From contig NBNI01000007.1 of NCBI GenBank assembly GCA_004379135.1, positions 483,501 to 547,500 on the forward strand: a DNA stretch of 64,000 nt, in the 5' to 3' direction. Within the stretch, counting starts at the first letter, position 1, and each line of letters opens with the position of its first letter. Positions 1-7,849 of this stretch are shown one piece after another. Below the pieces are notes generated by a model. It saw nothing but the letters and a program-made list of their open reading frames with translations. It was not told the origin of the DNA and searched no databases. The stretch comes from Acidimicrobiales bacterium mtb01 (GTDB lineage: Bacteria; Actinomycetota; Acidimicrobiia; Acidimicrobiales; Ilumatobacteraceae). A program made the translations under genes and the position numbers.

Positions 1-277
1 ACTCCTCGTCGCGCAGGACTCGAATGGTCCTCAGCGCCGCCGCCGGATCGGGTGCGATCGGAGCGATGGATCCGTTGGCCGCCGTCGGAAGCGAATCACC
101 GAGCGGAGTCACGAAGGTGTCGGGAGGTGCACCGTCGCACGGACCGAGAACTCGTACCTCGTGACCGATCCGGCGCAGGGCTCGGGCCAATCCGAGAACC
201 TGACCCTGCACGCCACCGGGCAGAGTGAGCGAGTACGGGCAGATGATGCCGATGCGAAGGTGATCGTTCGGCGGCAT
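1..277 (-). CDS. pimA: Phosphatidylinositol mannosyltransferase PimA, N-terminal part (cut by window edge)
   Basis: The first 92 codons are present; the rest lies beyond base 1. The translation begins MPPNDHLRIGIICPYSLTLP and continues with GGVQGQV, the N-terminal glycine-rich nucleotide-sugar/lipid loop of GT4 glycosyltransferases. In Mycobacterium PimA transfers the first mannose from GDP-mannose to phosphatidylinositol at the inner membrane face. Its place beside patA and pgsA supports PimA over other GT4 enzymes. The ATG at 277 lies 7 nt after a TAGGTT hexamer, so it may be leaderless and have its own promoter. Family is sure; exact specificity is inferred from context. Confidence 0.88.
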   Translation of the reverse strand, partial: MPPNDHLRIGIICPYSLTLPGGVQGQVLGLARALRRIGHEVRVLGPCDGAPPDTFVTPLGDSLPTAANGSIAPIAPDPAAALRTIRVLRDEE

Positions 278-284
278 CCCCGCC

Positions 285-290
285 AACCTA
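285..290 (-). promoter_or_regulatory. -10 hexamer TAGGTT for pimA
   Basis: TAGGTT read on the minus strand ends 7 nt before the pimA ATG. It fits the TANNNT-N6-8-start pattern seen at many gene heads here. No convincing -35 is visible. Confidence 0.5.
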
Positions 291-320
291 CCGAGGCCGC
301 GCCTGTCGAACGGGTGGCAG

Positions 321-326
321 TACGGT
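321..326 (+). promoter_or_regulatory. -10 hexamer TACGGT for the LLM oxidoreductase
   Basis: TACGGT ends 6 nt before the GTG start at 333, which predicts a leaderless transcript. It is divergent from the pimA -10 element within a 55-bp intergenic region. Confidence 0.5.
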
Positions 327-332
327 GACCAC

Positions 333-1220
333 GTGACTCTTCCCGCCCTTTCTCTCGTGGCCACGCCGACCAAACGGCGTTCGGTGATCGAACTGGCCCA
401 GCGCGCCGAGGAACTCGGCTTCCCCGCCATCGCGTGTCCTTCCCTCGGAAGCGCGCTCGGTCTGTGCGCGAGCCTCGCGCACGAAACGTCGACGATCCGC
501 TTCTATACGGCGATTCATGGCATCTACGGAACGACCGCGGGCGACATGGGCACGCTCGCCAGCCACATCCACGAGATCGGGGGTGGCCGGTTCGCCCTCG
601 GTCTCGGAGTGAGCCACGAACCCATGGTGAAGCGGCTCGGAGTGCAGGCTGGTCGACCCTTGAGCGACATCCGCAACTACGTCGCCGCCCTCCGCGCGAA
701 CGAGAAGTACTCGGGAGAACTGCCGCCGATTCTCCTCGCTGCCTTGCGCGACAAGATGCTCGATCTCGCGCAGGAGGTCGCCGAAGGCGCTTTGTGGGCC
801 AACGCCAGCCACTCGGCAACGGTCGAACAGGTGAAGCGCGTCGCGCGTGATCGGTCGTCGTTCCGATTGTCGGTGATGATCCCGACCGTCATCAGCGATG
901 ACGTGGCAGCGGCCAAAGCCGTCAATCGCAAGACGATGATCAATTACGTGCGACTTCCCAACTATCGGAATTATTGGCGCTCAGCCGGATACGTAGACGA
1001 GATGGACGCCGTCGAACGGACGATCGGCGACGGCGGCGACCTCACGTCGGCGATGTCGGATCGCTGGCTGACCGACTGCACCCTGGCCGGACCTTCGACT
1101 GTGATTCGCGAGGGGTTCGAGCGGTGGCGCGACCTCGGCATCGAGCCGATCGCGGTGATGTCGAGCACATCGGGCGGTCAGGTGAAGGCCGTGGCCGAAC
1201 TCTTCGACGTCTATTCCTGA
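333..1220 (+). CDS. LLM-class (luciferase-like) F420-dependent oxidoreductase
   Basis: A 295-aa protein with the bacterial luciferase-like TIM-barrel pattern: an early SLVATPTKRR strand, EELGFPAI, then HIHEIGGGRFALGLGVSH, typical of F420-binding LLM enzymes. Family members transfer hydride from reduced F420 (or FMN) to varied substrates; the substrate cannot be read here. The GTG start at 333 has a -10 box close upstream. It is divergent from pimA and its last 10 bases overlap the end of patA on the other strand, so it interrupts the phosphatidylinositol mannoside cluster. npdG about 7 kb away makes F420 use plausible. Family assignment is firm; role unknown. Confidence 0.85.
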   Translation: MTLPALSLVATPTKRRSVIELAQRAEELGFPAIACPSLGSALGLCASLAHETSTIRFYTAIHGIYGTTAGDMGTLASHIHEIGGGRFALGLGVSHEPMVKRLGVQAGRPLSDIRNYVAALRANEKYSGELPPILLAALRDKMLDLAQEVAEGALWANASHSATVEQVKRVARDRSSFRLSVMIPTVISDDVAAAKAVNRKTMINYVRLPNYRNYWRSAGYVDEMDAVERTIGDGGDLTSAMSDRWLTDCTLAGPSTVIREGFERWRDLGIEPIAVMSSTSGGQVKAVAELFDVYS

Positions 1221-2140
1221 TCGAGACGGTGCGGGTAGCCCGGATCGGACGGCCAATTCGGCTGGAGAAGGTGCCATTGCTCCGGCGCACGGCGGATGAG
1301 GAACTCGAGTTCGTGCGCGAGCAACTGGGTGAGACGCTGCACGTCGTCACGCAACTTCCCTCGTCGATCGTTCGGTAGTGCCGGACGCACGACCGCTTCG
1401 TGGCCCCGACCACGGAAATAGACGGCCGCTGGAATCAGCGGCGCACCGGTTCGCAGCGAGAGCGTGGCCGGTCCGGCCGGAAGCAGGGTGCGTTCGCCGA
1501 AGAAGTCGACCTCGGTGGAGGCCCCCGAGATGAAACGATCGGACAAGAGGCAGACTAGTTCGTTGTTGGCCAGCGCGCGGAGCACTGCTCCCCCGGCATC
1601 AGGACCGAGCGGAACCACCGTCATTCCGAAACCTCGCCGCAAGGACGCGAACCACTCGAAGAGTTCGGGAGGCTGGAGCGGCTCGACGACGACCGTCATC
1701 GGCAGGCCGCGATCGGTGAACCAGCGGCCCGCCCATTCCCAGCCGCCGAGATGCGGGAGAGCCACGATGGCGCCCTTGCCGGCCTCCAGAACGGGTGCGA
1801 GGTGCTCGTCGTAGCCGGGCAGGATGATTCCGTCGCGCACCTCCTTCGCCGTGAGCGTGGGCAACTTGAAACTCTCCACGTAGTACCGCGCGTAGTTGTC
1901 GAACACCTCGCGCACGAGACGGCGGCGAACCGCCGACGATGCCGAGGGCAGGACTCGGCGCATGTGTCGATCGACCATCTGCCGCTTGTCGGCCAGACCG
2001 ACGGCGGCGGGAAGACCGACCAGTGACGAGATCGCCGACGTGAGCGGGCCCGGAACGGTTCGCGACAGGAACGAGCCGAACTTGTATCCACCGACGACGA
2101 ATCCGTCGGTCGCCGCACGCAAGGGCGAGCGGTCGGTCAC
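1211..2140 (-). CDS. patA: Phosphatidylinositol mannoside acyltransferase (LpxL/HtrB fold)
   Basis: A 309-aa member of the lysophospholipid/LpxL-type acyltransferase family. Visible are the IVALPHLGGWEWAG block with a catalytic-type His and acidic partner spacing, and LPAGPATLSLRTGAPLIPAAV. In Mycobacterium PatA acylates the mannose of PIM1/PIM2 on the cytoplasmic side. The GTG start at 2140 was chosen because it forms a GTGA overlap with the pgsA stop; the frame stays open further upstream but that would run into pgsA. The pgsA-patA-pimA context supports the name. The end overlaps the convergent LLM gene by 10 bp. Confidence 0.88.
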   Translation of the reverse strand: MTDRSPLRAATDGFVVGGYKFGSFLSRTVPGPLTSAISSLVGLPAAVGLADKRQMVDRHMRRVLPSASSAVRRRLVREVFDNYARYYVESFKLPTLTAKEVRDGIILPGYDEHLAPVLEAGKGAIVALPHLGGWEWAGRWFTDRGLPMTVVVEPLQPPELFEWFASLRRGFGMTVVPLGPDAGGAVLRALANNELVCLLSDRFISGASTEVDFFGERTLLPAGPATLSLRTGAPLIPAAVYFRGRGHEAVVRPALPNDRRGKLRDDVQRLTQLLAHELEFLIRRAPEQWHLLQPNWPSDPGYPHRLDQE

Positions 2141-2820
2141 GTCTGGCGACGCAGGAATTCGCGACGGCGGGCGACGCGGTGGGCCCGACGGCTCTGACGA
2201 CGGGAACGCCGGAGTTCGATGCGGGCGGCCGTGACCGGTGCGACCGCGGCCTGCTTCCAGACCTTCACGAAACGCTGGACCGCTGTCACCGCGACGAGCA
2301 CGAGCATGAGCCACATGATCGGCACCAGGAGTGCCGGGAACAAGAGACCGAGGCAGAGCAGGATGATCCGCTCGGCTCGTTCCATGATGCCGCCCTTGGC
2401 GCTGAGGCCGAGCGATTCGGCCTTGGCCCGCTGGTACGAGATGACCGAACTCAGGGCCAACACCGCCATGGGGAGGATGGCCATGTGGGCCGACTCCTCC
2501 GATGCGAAGTACCAGGCGACTCCGCCGAACAGAAGGGAATCGGCGACGCGGTCGATGACGCTGTCGAAGAACGCGCCGCGCTGGCTCGACGTATTCGACG
2601 CCTTGGCCAGGGCTCCGTCGAGAAGATCGGGCAGAGCGGCGAGGATGACGAGGAGCAGACCCAAGGCCAAGAAACCGGCGCCAATGGCGACTGCGGCGCC
2701 CACCGCCACCACCAGACCGACGACAGTCAGGTGATCGGGCGACAACCGTGTGCGGCGGAGACGGTCACCGATGGGTTTGACGGCGCGCTCGACCGGCGCG
2801 CGCAGGTGACCATCGAACAT
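2137..2820 (-). CDS. pgsA: Phosphatidylinositol phosphate synthase (CDP-alcohol phosphotransferase)
   Basis: A 227-aa integral membrane enzyme with the CDP-alcohol phosphotransferase signature, read as DLLDGALAK, then GAFFDSVID. It normally joins CDP-diacylglycerol and inositol phosphate to start phosphoinositide synthesis. The four Asp residues are present, but the usual Arg of DGxxAR is Lys. Several hydrophobic helices follow, and the C-terminus is Arg-rich. An ATG start at 2820 has TAGACT 6 nt upstream. It overlaps patA by four bases. The PI branch (not PG) is inferred from the neighbours. Confidence 0.9.
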   Translation of the reverse strand: MFDGHLRAPVERAVKPIGDRLRRTRLSPDHLTVVGLVVAVGAAVAIGAGFLALGLLLVILAALPDLLDGALAKASNTSSQRGAFFDSVIDRVADSLLFGGVAWYFASEESAHMAILPMAVLALSSVISYQRAKAESLGLSAKGGIMERAERIILLCLGLLFPALLVPIMWLMLVLVAVTAVQRFVKVWKQAAVAPVTAARIELRRSRRQSRRAHRVARRREFLRRQT

Positions 2821-2826
2821 AGGGTC

Positions 2827-2832
2827 AGTCTA
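2827..2832 (-). promoter_or_regulatory. -10 hexamer TAGACT before pgsA
   Basis: TAGACT ends 6 nt before the pgsA ATG, in the 47-bp gap after the preceding membrane-protein gene. It suggests an internal, leaderless promoter for pgsA-patA. Confidence 0.45.
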
Positions 2833-2867
2833 CGAAACCGGGACGGACGTGGGGACCAAGGATCCGC

Positions 2868-3359
2868 TCACTCCCAGGTTTCGTCGGCGTCCTGGACCAG
2901 TTTCTGCACGACTTCCCCGTCGATCGCATCGACGAGAACCAGGCCGCGGCGCTTGGGCGGATCCTCGTCCGAGTAGCAAAGAACACGCCAGGTGGGGCGG
3001 CTGCGCAAGCCTCGCCAGACCTGCTGGGCCGACGCATGACCGATGGCGAAACCGACGGCTCCCCCGGCTCGCTCGAGCGCGGCTTGTTCGTCGATCCGCA
3101 TGCGCCAACCCGACGACAAGCACACCAGTCCGAACACGACGAGGACGATCCCGCCGGCCGCCAATCCGCCGTTCAGGAGCACCGCGTCGTCCCGAACGTT
3201 GGAGAGCACGGCCACCACGAGTCCGCACGCGATGTAGATGTATCCCGGAATCCGACGACGACTGTTGTCGGGAAACTTGAACGGCAGGACGTTGTCGACG
3301 GCGTTCAGATCGTCGGGCAGTCGATCGACGTGCTCGTCGGAACGGGAGGACTCGTTCAT
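2868..3359 (-). CDS. Small membrane protein of unknown function
   Basis: A 163-aa protein. After an acidic N-terminus come two hydrophobic stretches, around residues 38-54 (IPGYIYIACGLVVAVL) and 63-82 (LNGGLAAGGIVLVVFGLVCL). The cytoplasmic-looking C-terminal half contains VLVDAIDGEVVQKLVQD and ends DETWE. It starts inside the stop of the HIT gene (ATGA overlap), so it belongs to the thrS-HIT-pgsA operon. I do not recognise the family; the mycobacterial cluster does not have it at this position. A role in phosphoinositide metabolism is only suggested by position. Confidence 0.8.
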   Translation of the reverse strand: MNESSRSDEHVDRLPDDLNAVDNVLPFKFPDNSRRRIPGYIYIACGLVVAVLSNVRDDAVLLNGGLAAGGIVLVVFGLVCLSSGWRMRIDEQAALERAGGAVGFAIGHASAQQVWRGLRSRPTWRVLCYSDEDPPKRRGLVLVDAIDGEVVQKLVQDADETWE

Positions 3360-3874
3360 CGATCGCCGACCTTAGGTCGGCCGGCGACTCGAACCCACGA
3401 CCGTCGCAGACGATCGGCCGTGACATCCAACGCCTCGGGCAATTGACGGGTCGACGCGGTGGCAGCGAGGAAATTGCCGTCGCCGATCCAGCGCGGAACC
3501 ACGTGTACGTGCACATGGTTCCGGACGCTTCCTCCGGCCGCCGGACCGAGGTTGGCTCCGATATTGATTCCGGCCGGCCGATACTCGTCCTCGATCACCC
3601 GAGTGGCGGTGACGACGGTGTCCCAGAGTTCGCGATGCTCATCCGGGGTGAGGGTGTGCAACTCGGAGGTCTGGCGATACGGCAGCACGAGGAGATGGCC
3701 GACCGTGTACGGATGAAGGTTCATCAGAGCGAAGACGGTGCTGCCGCGCCACACGACGAGGGTTTCCTCGTCCGGGCGACCCGACTCGATGATCTCCCTG
3801 AACACGGAGCGATCGGAGGGTGCGCGATCTTCGAGATAGCGGCTACGCCATCCGGCCCAGAGAGCCTCGTGCAT
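3356..3874 (-). CDS. HIT-family nucleotide hydrolase/phosphorylase (Rv2613c-like)
   Basis: A 172-aa histidine-triad protein. The active-site motif HVHVHVVPRW near residue 130 supplies the three histidines, and FALMNLHPYTVGHLLVLPYR is the typical HIT core. The orthologous position in Mycobacterium, between thrS and pgsA, holds an Ap4A phosphorylase, so a dinucleoside polyphosphate substrate is plausible. The gene begins one base after the thrS stop and shares ATGA with the next gene, so it is translationally coupled. Family is sure; substrate is inferred. Confidence 0.9.
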   Translation of the reverse strand: MHEALWAGWRSRYLEDRAPSDRSVFREIIESGRPDEETLVVWRGSTVFALMNLHPYTVGHLLVLPYRQTSELHTLTPDEHRELWDTVVTATRVIEDEYRPAGINIGANLGPAAGGSVRNHVHVHVVPRWIGDGNFLAATASTRQLPEALDVTADRLRRSWVRVAGRPKVGDR

Positions 3875-3875
3875 G

Positions 3876-5840
3876 TCAGAGTGCCGCGACGCTCACGTCG
3901 GATGCGACGCGTTGGACGAACGAGGCCAACGGCACGTCGCGCTCGACGTCGGATCCGCGTGCGTTGACTCCGACCGTTCCGCTCGCGACGTCGGAGTCGC
4001 CGACCACCAGCACGTACGGAATCTTCTCGATCTTTCCGTTTCTGATGCGCTTCCCGAGCTGGTCGTCGGCCGCGACGACCTCGGCACGGAATCCGTTCGC
4101 GGCCAGTTCGGCCGCCACACGTTCGGCGTACTCGTGGTGGGCCTCGGCCACGGGGAGGATCCTCACCTGGACGGGTGCCAGCCACGTGGGGAAAGCGCCC
4201 GCGTAATGCTCGACAAGTACGCCGAAGAATCGCTCGACCGAACCGAACAGAGCGCGGTGCAGCATGATCGGGCGCTGACGCGAACCATCGGGTGCGACGT
4301 ACTCGAGTTGGAACCGTTCGGGAAGGTTGAAGTCGCACTGGATCGTCGACAATTGCCAGGTGCGACCGATGGCGTCGCGCACATGGATGTCGATCTTCGG
4401 ACCGTAGAAGGCGGCATCGCCCTCCTTCACGGCGTACTCGACACCGTGGGATTCGAGTGCGGTCGCCAGCGCCTGCGTGGCCTCGCTCCAGATCTCGTCG
4501 GACCCGACGTACTTCTTCGGATCCTTGGTGGAGAGGTGGAACGAGAAGTCGTCGAAGCCGAAGGCGCGCAGCACGCTGATCACGAAGTCGAGCAGCGAGA
4601 TGATCTCGCCCTGGAGTTGTTCGCGGGTGCAGTAGATGTGGCTGTCGTCTTGGGTGAATCCGCGGATGCGAAGCAGACCATGGAGCGTTCCGGCCCGCTC
4701 GTACCGGTAGACCGTGCCGAGTTCGAAGAGACGAAGGGGCAGTTCTCGATAGCTGCGCTGCCGACCTCGGAAGATGAGGCAGTGCATCGGGCAGTTCATG
4801 GGTTTCGGGTAGTAGACGCCGTTGTCCATCTCCATCGGCGGATACATGCCGTCGGCGTAGAAGTCGAGGTGGCCCGAAGTCTGGAAGAGAGTGGCGTTCG
4901 ACAGGTGCGGTGTGAACACGAATTGGTACCCGCCGGTCTGGTGGCGATGGCGGCTGTAGTCCTCCAACAACTTGCGAACGATCGCGCCCTTGGGGTGCCA
5001 CACGGCCAACCCTCCCCCGAGCTCGGTCGGGAAGGAAAGAAGATCGAGTTCGACGGCCAAGCGTCGGTGATCCCGCTTCTCGGCTTCGGCCAGACGGTGG
5101 AGATGTTCGTCGAGTGCCGCCTTCGACTCCCATGCGGTTCCGTAGATCCGCTGGAGGACCGGACCCTTCTCGTTGCCGCGCCAATAGGCCGACGAAACCT
5201 TCTGCAACTTGAAGTGACCGAGTCGGCTGGTGGTGGGGACATGAGGGCCGAGACACAGATCGACGAACTGGTCGGAGTTGCGATAGACGCTCACCTCGTC
5301 GGCCGAACCGACTTCTCCGGCATCCGATCCGTCGGCGCCACCGGCGCGAACCCGATCGATGATCTCGCACTTGTAGGGCTGGTCGGCGAACAGGACGAGT
5401 GCCTCATCGGCGGACACGACCGACCGCACGAAGGGTTGATCGGCCTTCACGATGTCGCGCATCTTCGCTTCCACCGATTCGAGGTCGGCTTCGGTGAAGG
5501 CCCGACCCCCGAGGTCGAAGTCGTAGTAGAAGCCGTTCTCGATGGCTGGGCCGATCGTGTACTTGGCTCCCGGATACAGCGCGAGGACGGCCTGCGCCAT
5601 CACGTGCGCGGTGGAGTGGCGAAGCACGTGGCGGCCCGACTCGGAATCGGCGGTGACGATCGCGACCGCGTCCCCATCGTTCAGCGACTCGGAGAGGTCG
5701 CCGAGGCGACCGTTGATCTCGGCGGCGACGGCCGCCTTGGCCAGATTGCGCGAAATCGACTGGGCGAGGCCCGATGCCGTGGTGCCGCTCTCGACCTCAC
5801 GACGCGCACCGTCGGGGAGAACCACGGAAATCTGGGCCAT
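3876..5840 (-). CDS. thrS: Threonyl-tRNA synthetase
   Basis: A 654-aa class II synthetase of normal length. An N-terminal TGS domain (residues 1-65) is followed by the editing domain, with HSTAHVMAQA and later a Cys-containing motif. The catalytic core contains MNCPMHCLIF, with the zinc-binding Cys, and the class II motif FELGTVYRYERAG. A C-terminal anticodon-binding domain carries VRILPVAEAH. It charges tRNA-Thr in the cytoplasm. It heads an operon with the HIT gene, a membrane protein and pgsA. TAGACT lies 10 nt before the ATG. Confidence 0.98.
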   Translation of the reverse strand: MAQISVVLPDGARREVESGTTASGLAQSISRNLAKAAVAAEINGRLGDLSESLNDGDAVAIVTADSESGRHVLRHSTAHVMAQAVLALYPGAKYTIGPAIENGFYYDFDLGGRAFTEADLESVEAKMRDIVKADQPFVRSVVSADEALVLFADQPYKCEIIDRVRAGGADGSDAGEVGSADEVSVYRNSDQFVDLCLGPHVPTTSRLGHFKLQKVSSAYWRGNEKGPVLQRIYGTAWESKAALDEHLHRLAEAEKRDHRRLAVELDLLSFPTELGGGLAVWHPKGAIVRKLLEDYSRHRHQTGGYQFVFTPHLSNATLFQTSGHLDFYADGMYPPMEMDNGVYYPKPMNCPMHCLIFRGRQRSYRELPLRLFELGTVYRYERAGTLHGLLRIRGFTQDDSHIYCTREQLQGEIISLLDFVISVLRAFGFDDFSFHLSTKDPKKYVGSDEIWSEATQALATALESHGVEYAVKEGDAAFYGPKIDIHVRDAIGRTWQLSTIQCDFNLPERFQLEYVAPDGSRQRPIMLHRALFGSVERFFGVLVEHYAGAFPTWLAPVQVRILPVAEAHHEYAERVAAELAANGFRAEVVAADDQLGKRIRNGKIEKIPYVLVVGDSDVASGTVGVNARGSDVERDVPLASFVQRVASDVSVAAL

Positions 5841-5850
5841 GGGTCGGAAA

Positions 5851-5856
5851 GTCTAC
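5851..5856 (-). promoter_or_regulatory. -10 hexamer TAGACT for thrS
   Basis: TAGACT ends 10 nt before the thrS ATG, giving at most a leader of a few bases. I see no T-box structure upstream, and the region is too short to hold one. Confidence 0.45.
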
Positions 5857-5858
5857 GG

Positions 5859-6629
5859 TCAGGCGTCGGTGGTGACCGGCGAATTGTCCCGGTCGGACAC
5901 GTGGCCGACCTGGCCGGTGGCGACCGAATCGACCGCGGTCGACTCGGCGGGTTTGCCGGCGTACACGTTCTTGTACACCTGTCCGGACATCTCGCGGATC
6001 TCGAACATCACTTCGTCGATCATCTCTCGCCATGCGCGATGCTGCTCGGCCTCGGGGGTTCCGGCCGGTACGTATCGCTCGGGCCTGATCGGACGACCGA
6101 TGGTGATCGTGGCCGACTTGAAGAGTTTCGGTGCCTTGGCGTCGGGAGGTTGGATGAGATCGGTTCCGGTGATCGCGACCGGATAGATCGGACATCCGAT
6201 CTTCGCGGCGAGTCGCGCGGCACCCGTGCGACCCTTGTACAGGCAGCCGTCGCGGCTGCGTGTTCCCTCCGGGAAGATGCCGAAGAGTTCACCACGACGC
6301 AACACGGTCTCGGCCGTGTCGAGTGCGGCCTGGCTCCGTTCGCCGCCGGCGCGGTCGATCGGAATCATTCCCATCATCGGGAACAGGATCTTCGTCTTCC
6401 ACGAATCCATGTACTCGGCCTTGCCGACGAACGAGATGTTCCGCGGGGCGACGAGCATCAGGAACGCCGAGTCGAGGAACGAGATGTGGTTGGGGCACAG
6501 AATCGCGGGACCGTCGATCGGAAGACGATCGAGGCCGACGACGTCGATCTTCCAAAGGCGCCGCGCGAACGGAGCAGCGATTCGTCTCGCTCTCTGCTGA
6601 GCCTTGCCGGCTCCCTGCGCCTTCATCAT
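5859..6629 (-). CDS. 1-acyl-sn-glycerol-3-phosphate acyltransferase-like protein
   Basis: A 256-aa PlsC-family acyltransferase. It has the catalytic motif NHISFLD (NHx4D), the glycerol-phosphate motif FPEGTRS and MIPIDRAGGERS between them. It probably acylates lysophosphatidic acid or a related lipid at the membrane. Start: MMKAQ, with GGGAGG at 6639-6634 placed 4 or 7 nt before the two adjacent ATGs (6629 or 6626). Upstream TAATCT at 6652-6647 would give a leader of about 10 nt. The C-terminal 50 residues are low in conservation and Val/Asp-rich. A second PlsC paralogue is at 36984-37679. Confidence 0.88.
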   Translation of the reverse strand: MMKAQGAGKAQQRARRIAAPFARRLWKIDVVGLDRLPIDGPAILCPNHISFLDSAFLMLVAPRNISFVGKAEYMDSWKTKILFPMMGMIPIDRAGGERSQAALDTAETVLRRGELFGIFPEGTRSRDGCLYKGRTGAARLAAKIGCPIYPVAITGTDLIQPPDAKAPKLFKSATITIGRPIRPERYVPAGTPEAEQHRAWREMIDEVMFEIREMSGQVYKNVYAGKPAESTAVDSVATGQVGHVSDRDNSPVTTDA

Positions 6630-6646
6630 GCACCCTCCCGTGCGGG

Positions 6647-6652
6647 AGATTA
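6647..6652 (-). promoter_or_regulatory. -10 hexamer TAATCT for the PlsC-like gene
   Basis: TAATCT is followed about 6 nt later by CGGGAGG, so the mRNA would begin almost at its ribosome-binding site. Confidence 0.4.
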
Positions 6653-6713
6653 CTGGTGGTTCACGCACTCTTTCCACGGGGAAAGGCTGATGTGACGAGA
6701 GTTAACACGGCGA

Positions 6714-7847
6714 TCACGAAGTCGTCACGAGCTCGACGCCGAGCAGGCGTGCAGCGGCCGTCACATCGATTCCGCTCGATGCGGCGCCGTCGATCAACCG
6801 GAGCGCGCTCGGTGCGTCGAGGTCGTCGTCGAGACATGCTCCGACCTCGGCGAGGACGGCCGGATCGATACGGCCACCCTGTGACTCGCTCCACAACCCG
6901 AGACGACGGACGGCGTCGGGCATGTCGGACGACGTCCATTCCCACTCGCGACGGTAGTGATGCGCAATCAGTGCTAAACGGATCGCGCGCGGGTCCCACT
7001 CCCGCCGCAGTGCATCGACGAAGACCAGGTTGCCGAGGCTCTTCGACATCTTGTGGCCGTCCATGAACACCATCGCCACGTGCATCCAGTGGCGCACGAA
7101 GGGAACCCCGGTGGCCGCTTCGCTCTGGGCCCGTTCGCACTCGTGATGCGGAAAGATGAGGTCGCTCCCCCCGCCGTGGAGGTCGATGGTCTCGCCCAAC
7201 TCTCTCAGCGCCAATGCACTGCATTCGATGTGCCAACCGGGGCGGCCCGGCCCCCACATGGCCTCCCAGGAGGGCTCATCGGGTGCCGAGGGGTGCCACA
7301 GCACGAAGTCGAGCGGGTCGCGCTTCGCGGGATTGTCGACGTCGCCCCCGCGCTCCCGGGCGAAGGCGATCATCTGCTCGCGGGAGTAATGGCTCACTGA
7401 ACCGAACGACGGGAACTTGCTCACGTCGAAGTAGACCGAGCCACCGGCCTCGTACGCGAAACCCCGATCGAGCACCATCCCGATGAAGCCACGGATATCG
7501 GAGATGGCCGACGACGCGCGCGGAGTCGAGTGGACCGGCAGTGCGTTGAGTGCGGTCATGTCGCGTTCGAACCGCGCTTCTTCGCCGGCCGCGAGATCGA
7601 GATAGTGGACGCCCAGTTGGCGCGCCTTGGCGAAGAGCGGATCGTCGACGTCGGTCACGTTGCGGACGCAACGAACCTCGTGGCCGAGGTCGATGAGGCG
7701 GCGCATGAGGACGTCGTAGGTGATGAAGGTCGACGCGTGACCGATGTGGGTCGCGTCGTACGGGGTGATCCCGCAGGTGTACATGAGAACCCGATGTCCG
7801 GGTTCGAAAGGCACGACCGCCTGACGGGCGGTGTCGTACAGACGCAT
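6714..7847 (-). CDS. mshC: L-cysteine:1D-myo-inositol 2-amino-2-deoxy-alpha-D-glucopyranoside ligase
   Basis: A 377-aa CysS-like enzyme that ligates cysteine to GlcN-inositol in mycothiol synthesis. It carries MYTCGITPYDATHIGHA, where the ITPYDATHIGHA wording distinguishes MshC from cysteinyl-tRNA synthetase, and KMSKSLGN. WHIECSA and GGGSDLIFPHHE hold the other zinc ligands. It lacks the long C-terminal tRNA-binding part of CysS. Start: ATG at 7847; a GTG at 7853 overlapping the npdG stop (GTGA) is an equally possible start. It marks a mycothiol-producing actinobacterium. Confidence 0.93.
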   Translation of the reverse strand: MRLYDTARQAVVPFEPGHRVLMYTCGITPYDATHIGHASTFITYDVLMRRLIDLGHEVRCVRNVTDVDDPLFAKARQLGVHYLDLAAGEEARFERDMTALNALPVHSTPRASSAISDIRGFIGMVLDRGFAYEAGGSVYFDVSKFPSFGSVSHYSREQMIAFARERGGDVDNPAKRDPLDFVLWHPSAPDEPSWEAMWGPGRPGWHIECSALALRELGETIDLHGGGSDLIFPHHECERAQSEAATGVPFVRHWMHVAMVFMDGHKMSKSLGNLVFVDALRREWDPRAIRLALIAHHYRREWEWTSSDMPDAVRRLGLWSESQGGRIDPAVLAEVGACLDDDLDAPSALRLIDGAASSGIDVTAAARLLGVELVTTS

Positions 7848-7849
7848 CG

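Noticed and set aside
6634-6647. CTCCCG-TG-CGGGAG palindrome as an RNA switch hiding the PlsC ribosome-binding site
   Set aside because: The likely -10 element TAATCT overlaps one arm, so only half of the palindrome would be transcribed.
3873-6695. A 940-codon open frame on the plus strand opposite thrS and the PlsC-like gene
   Set aside because: It is antisense to two well-supported genes, is rich in Glu/Val/Asp/His as expected from reverse-frame translation of GC-rich codons, and has no recognisable domain.
6714-7847. Annotation as cysteinyl-tRNA synthetase
   Set aside because: The ITPYDATHIGHA motif and short length are those of MshC, and the C-terminal tRNA-binding part is missing.
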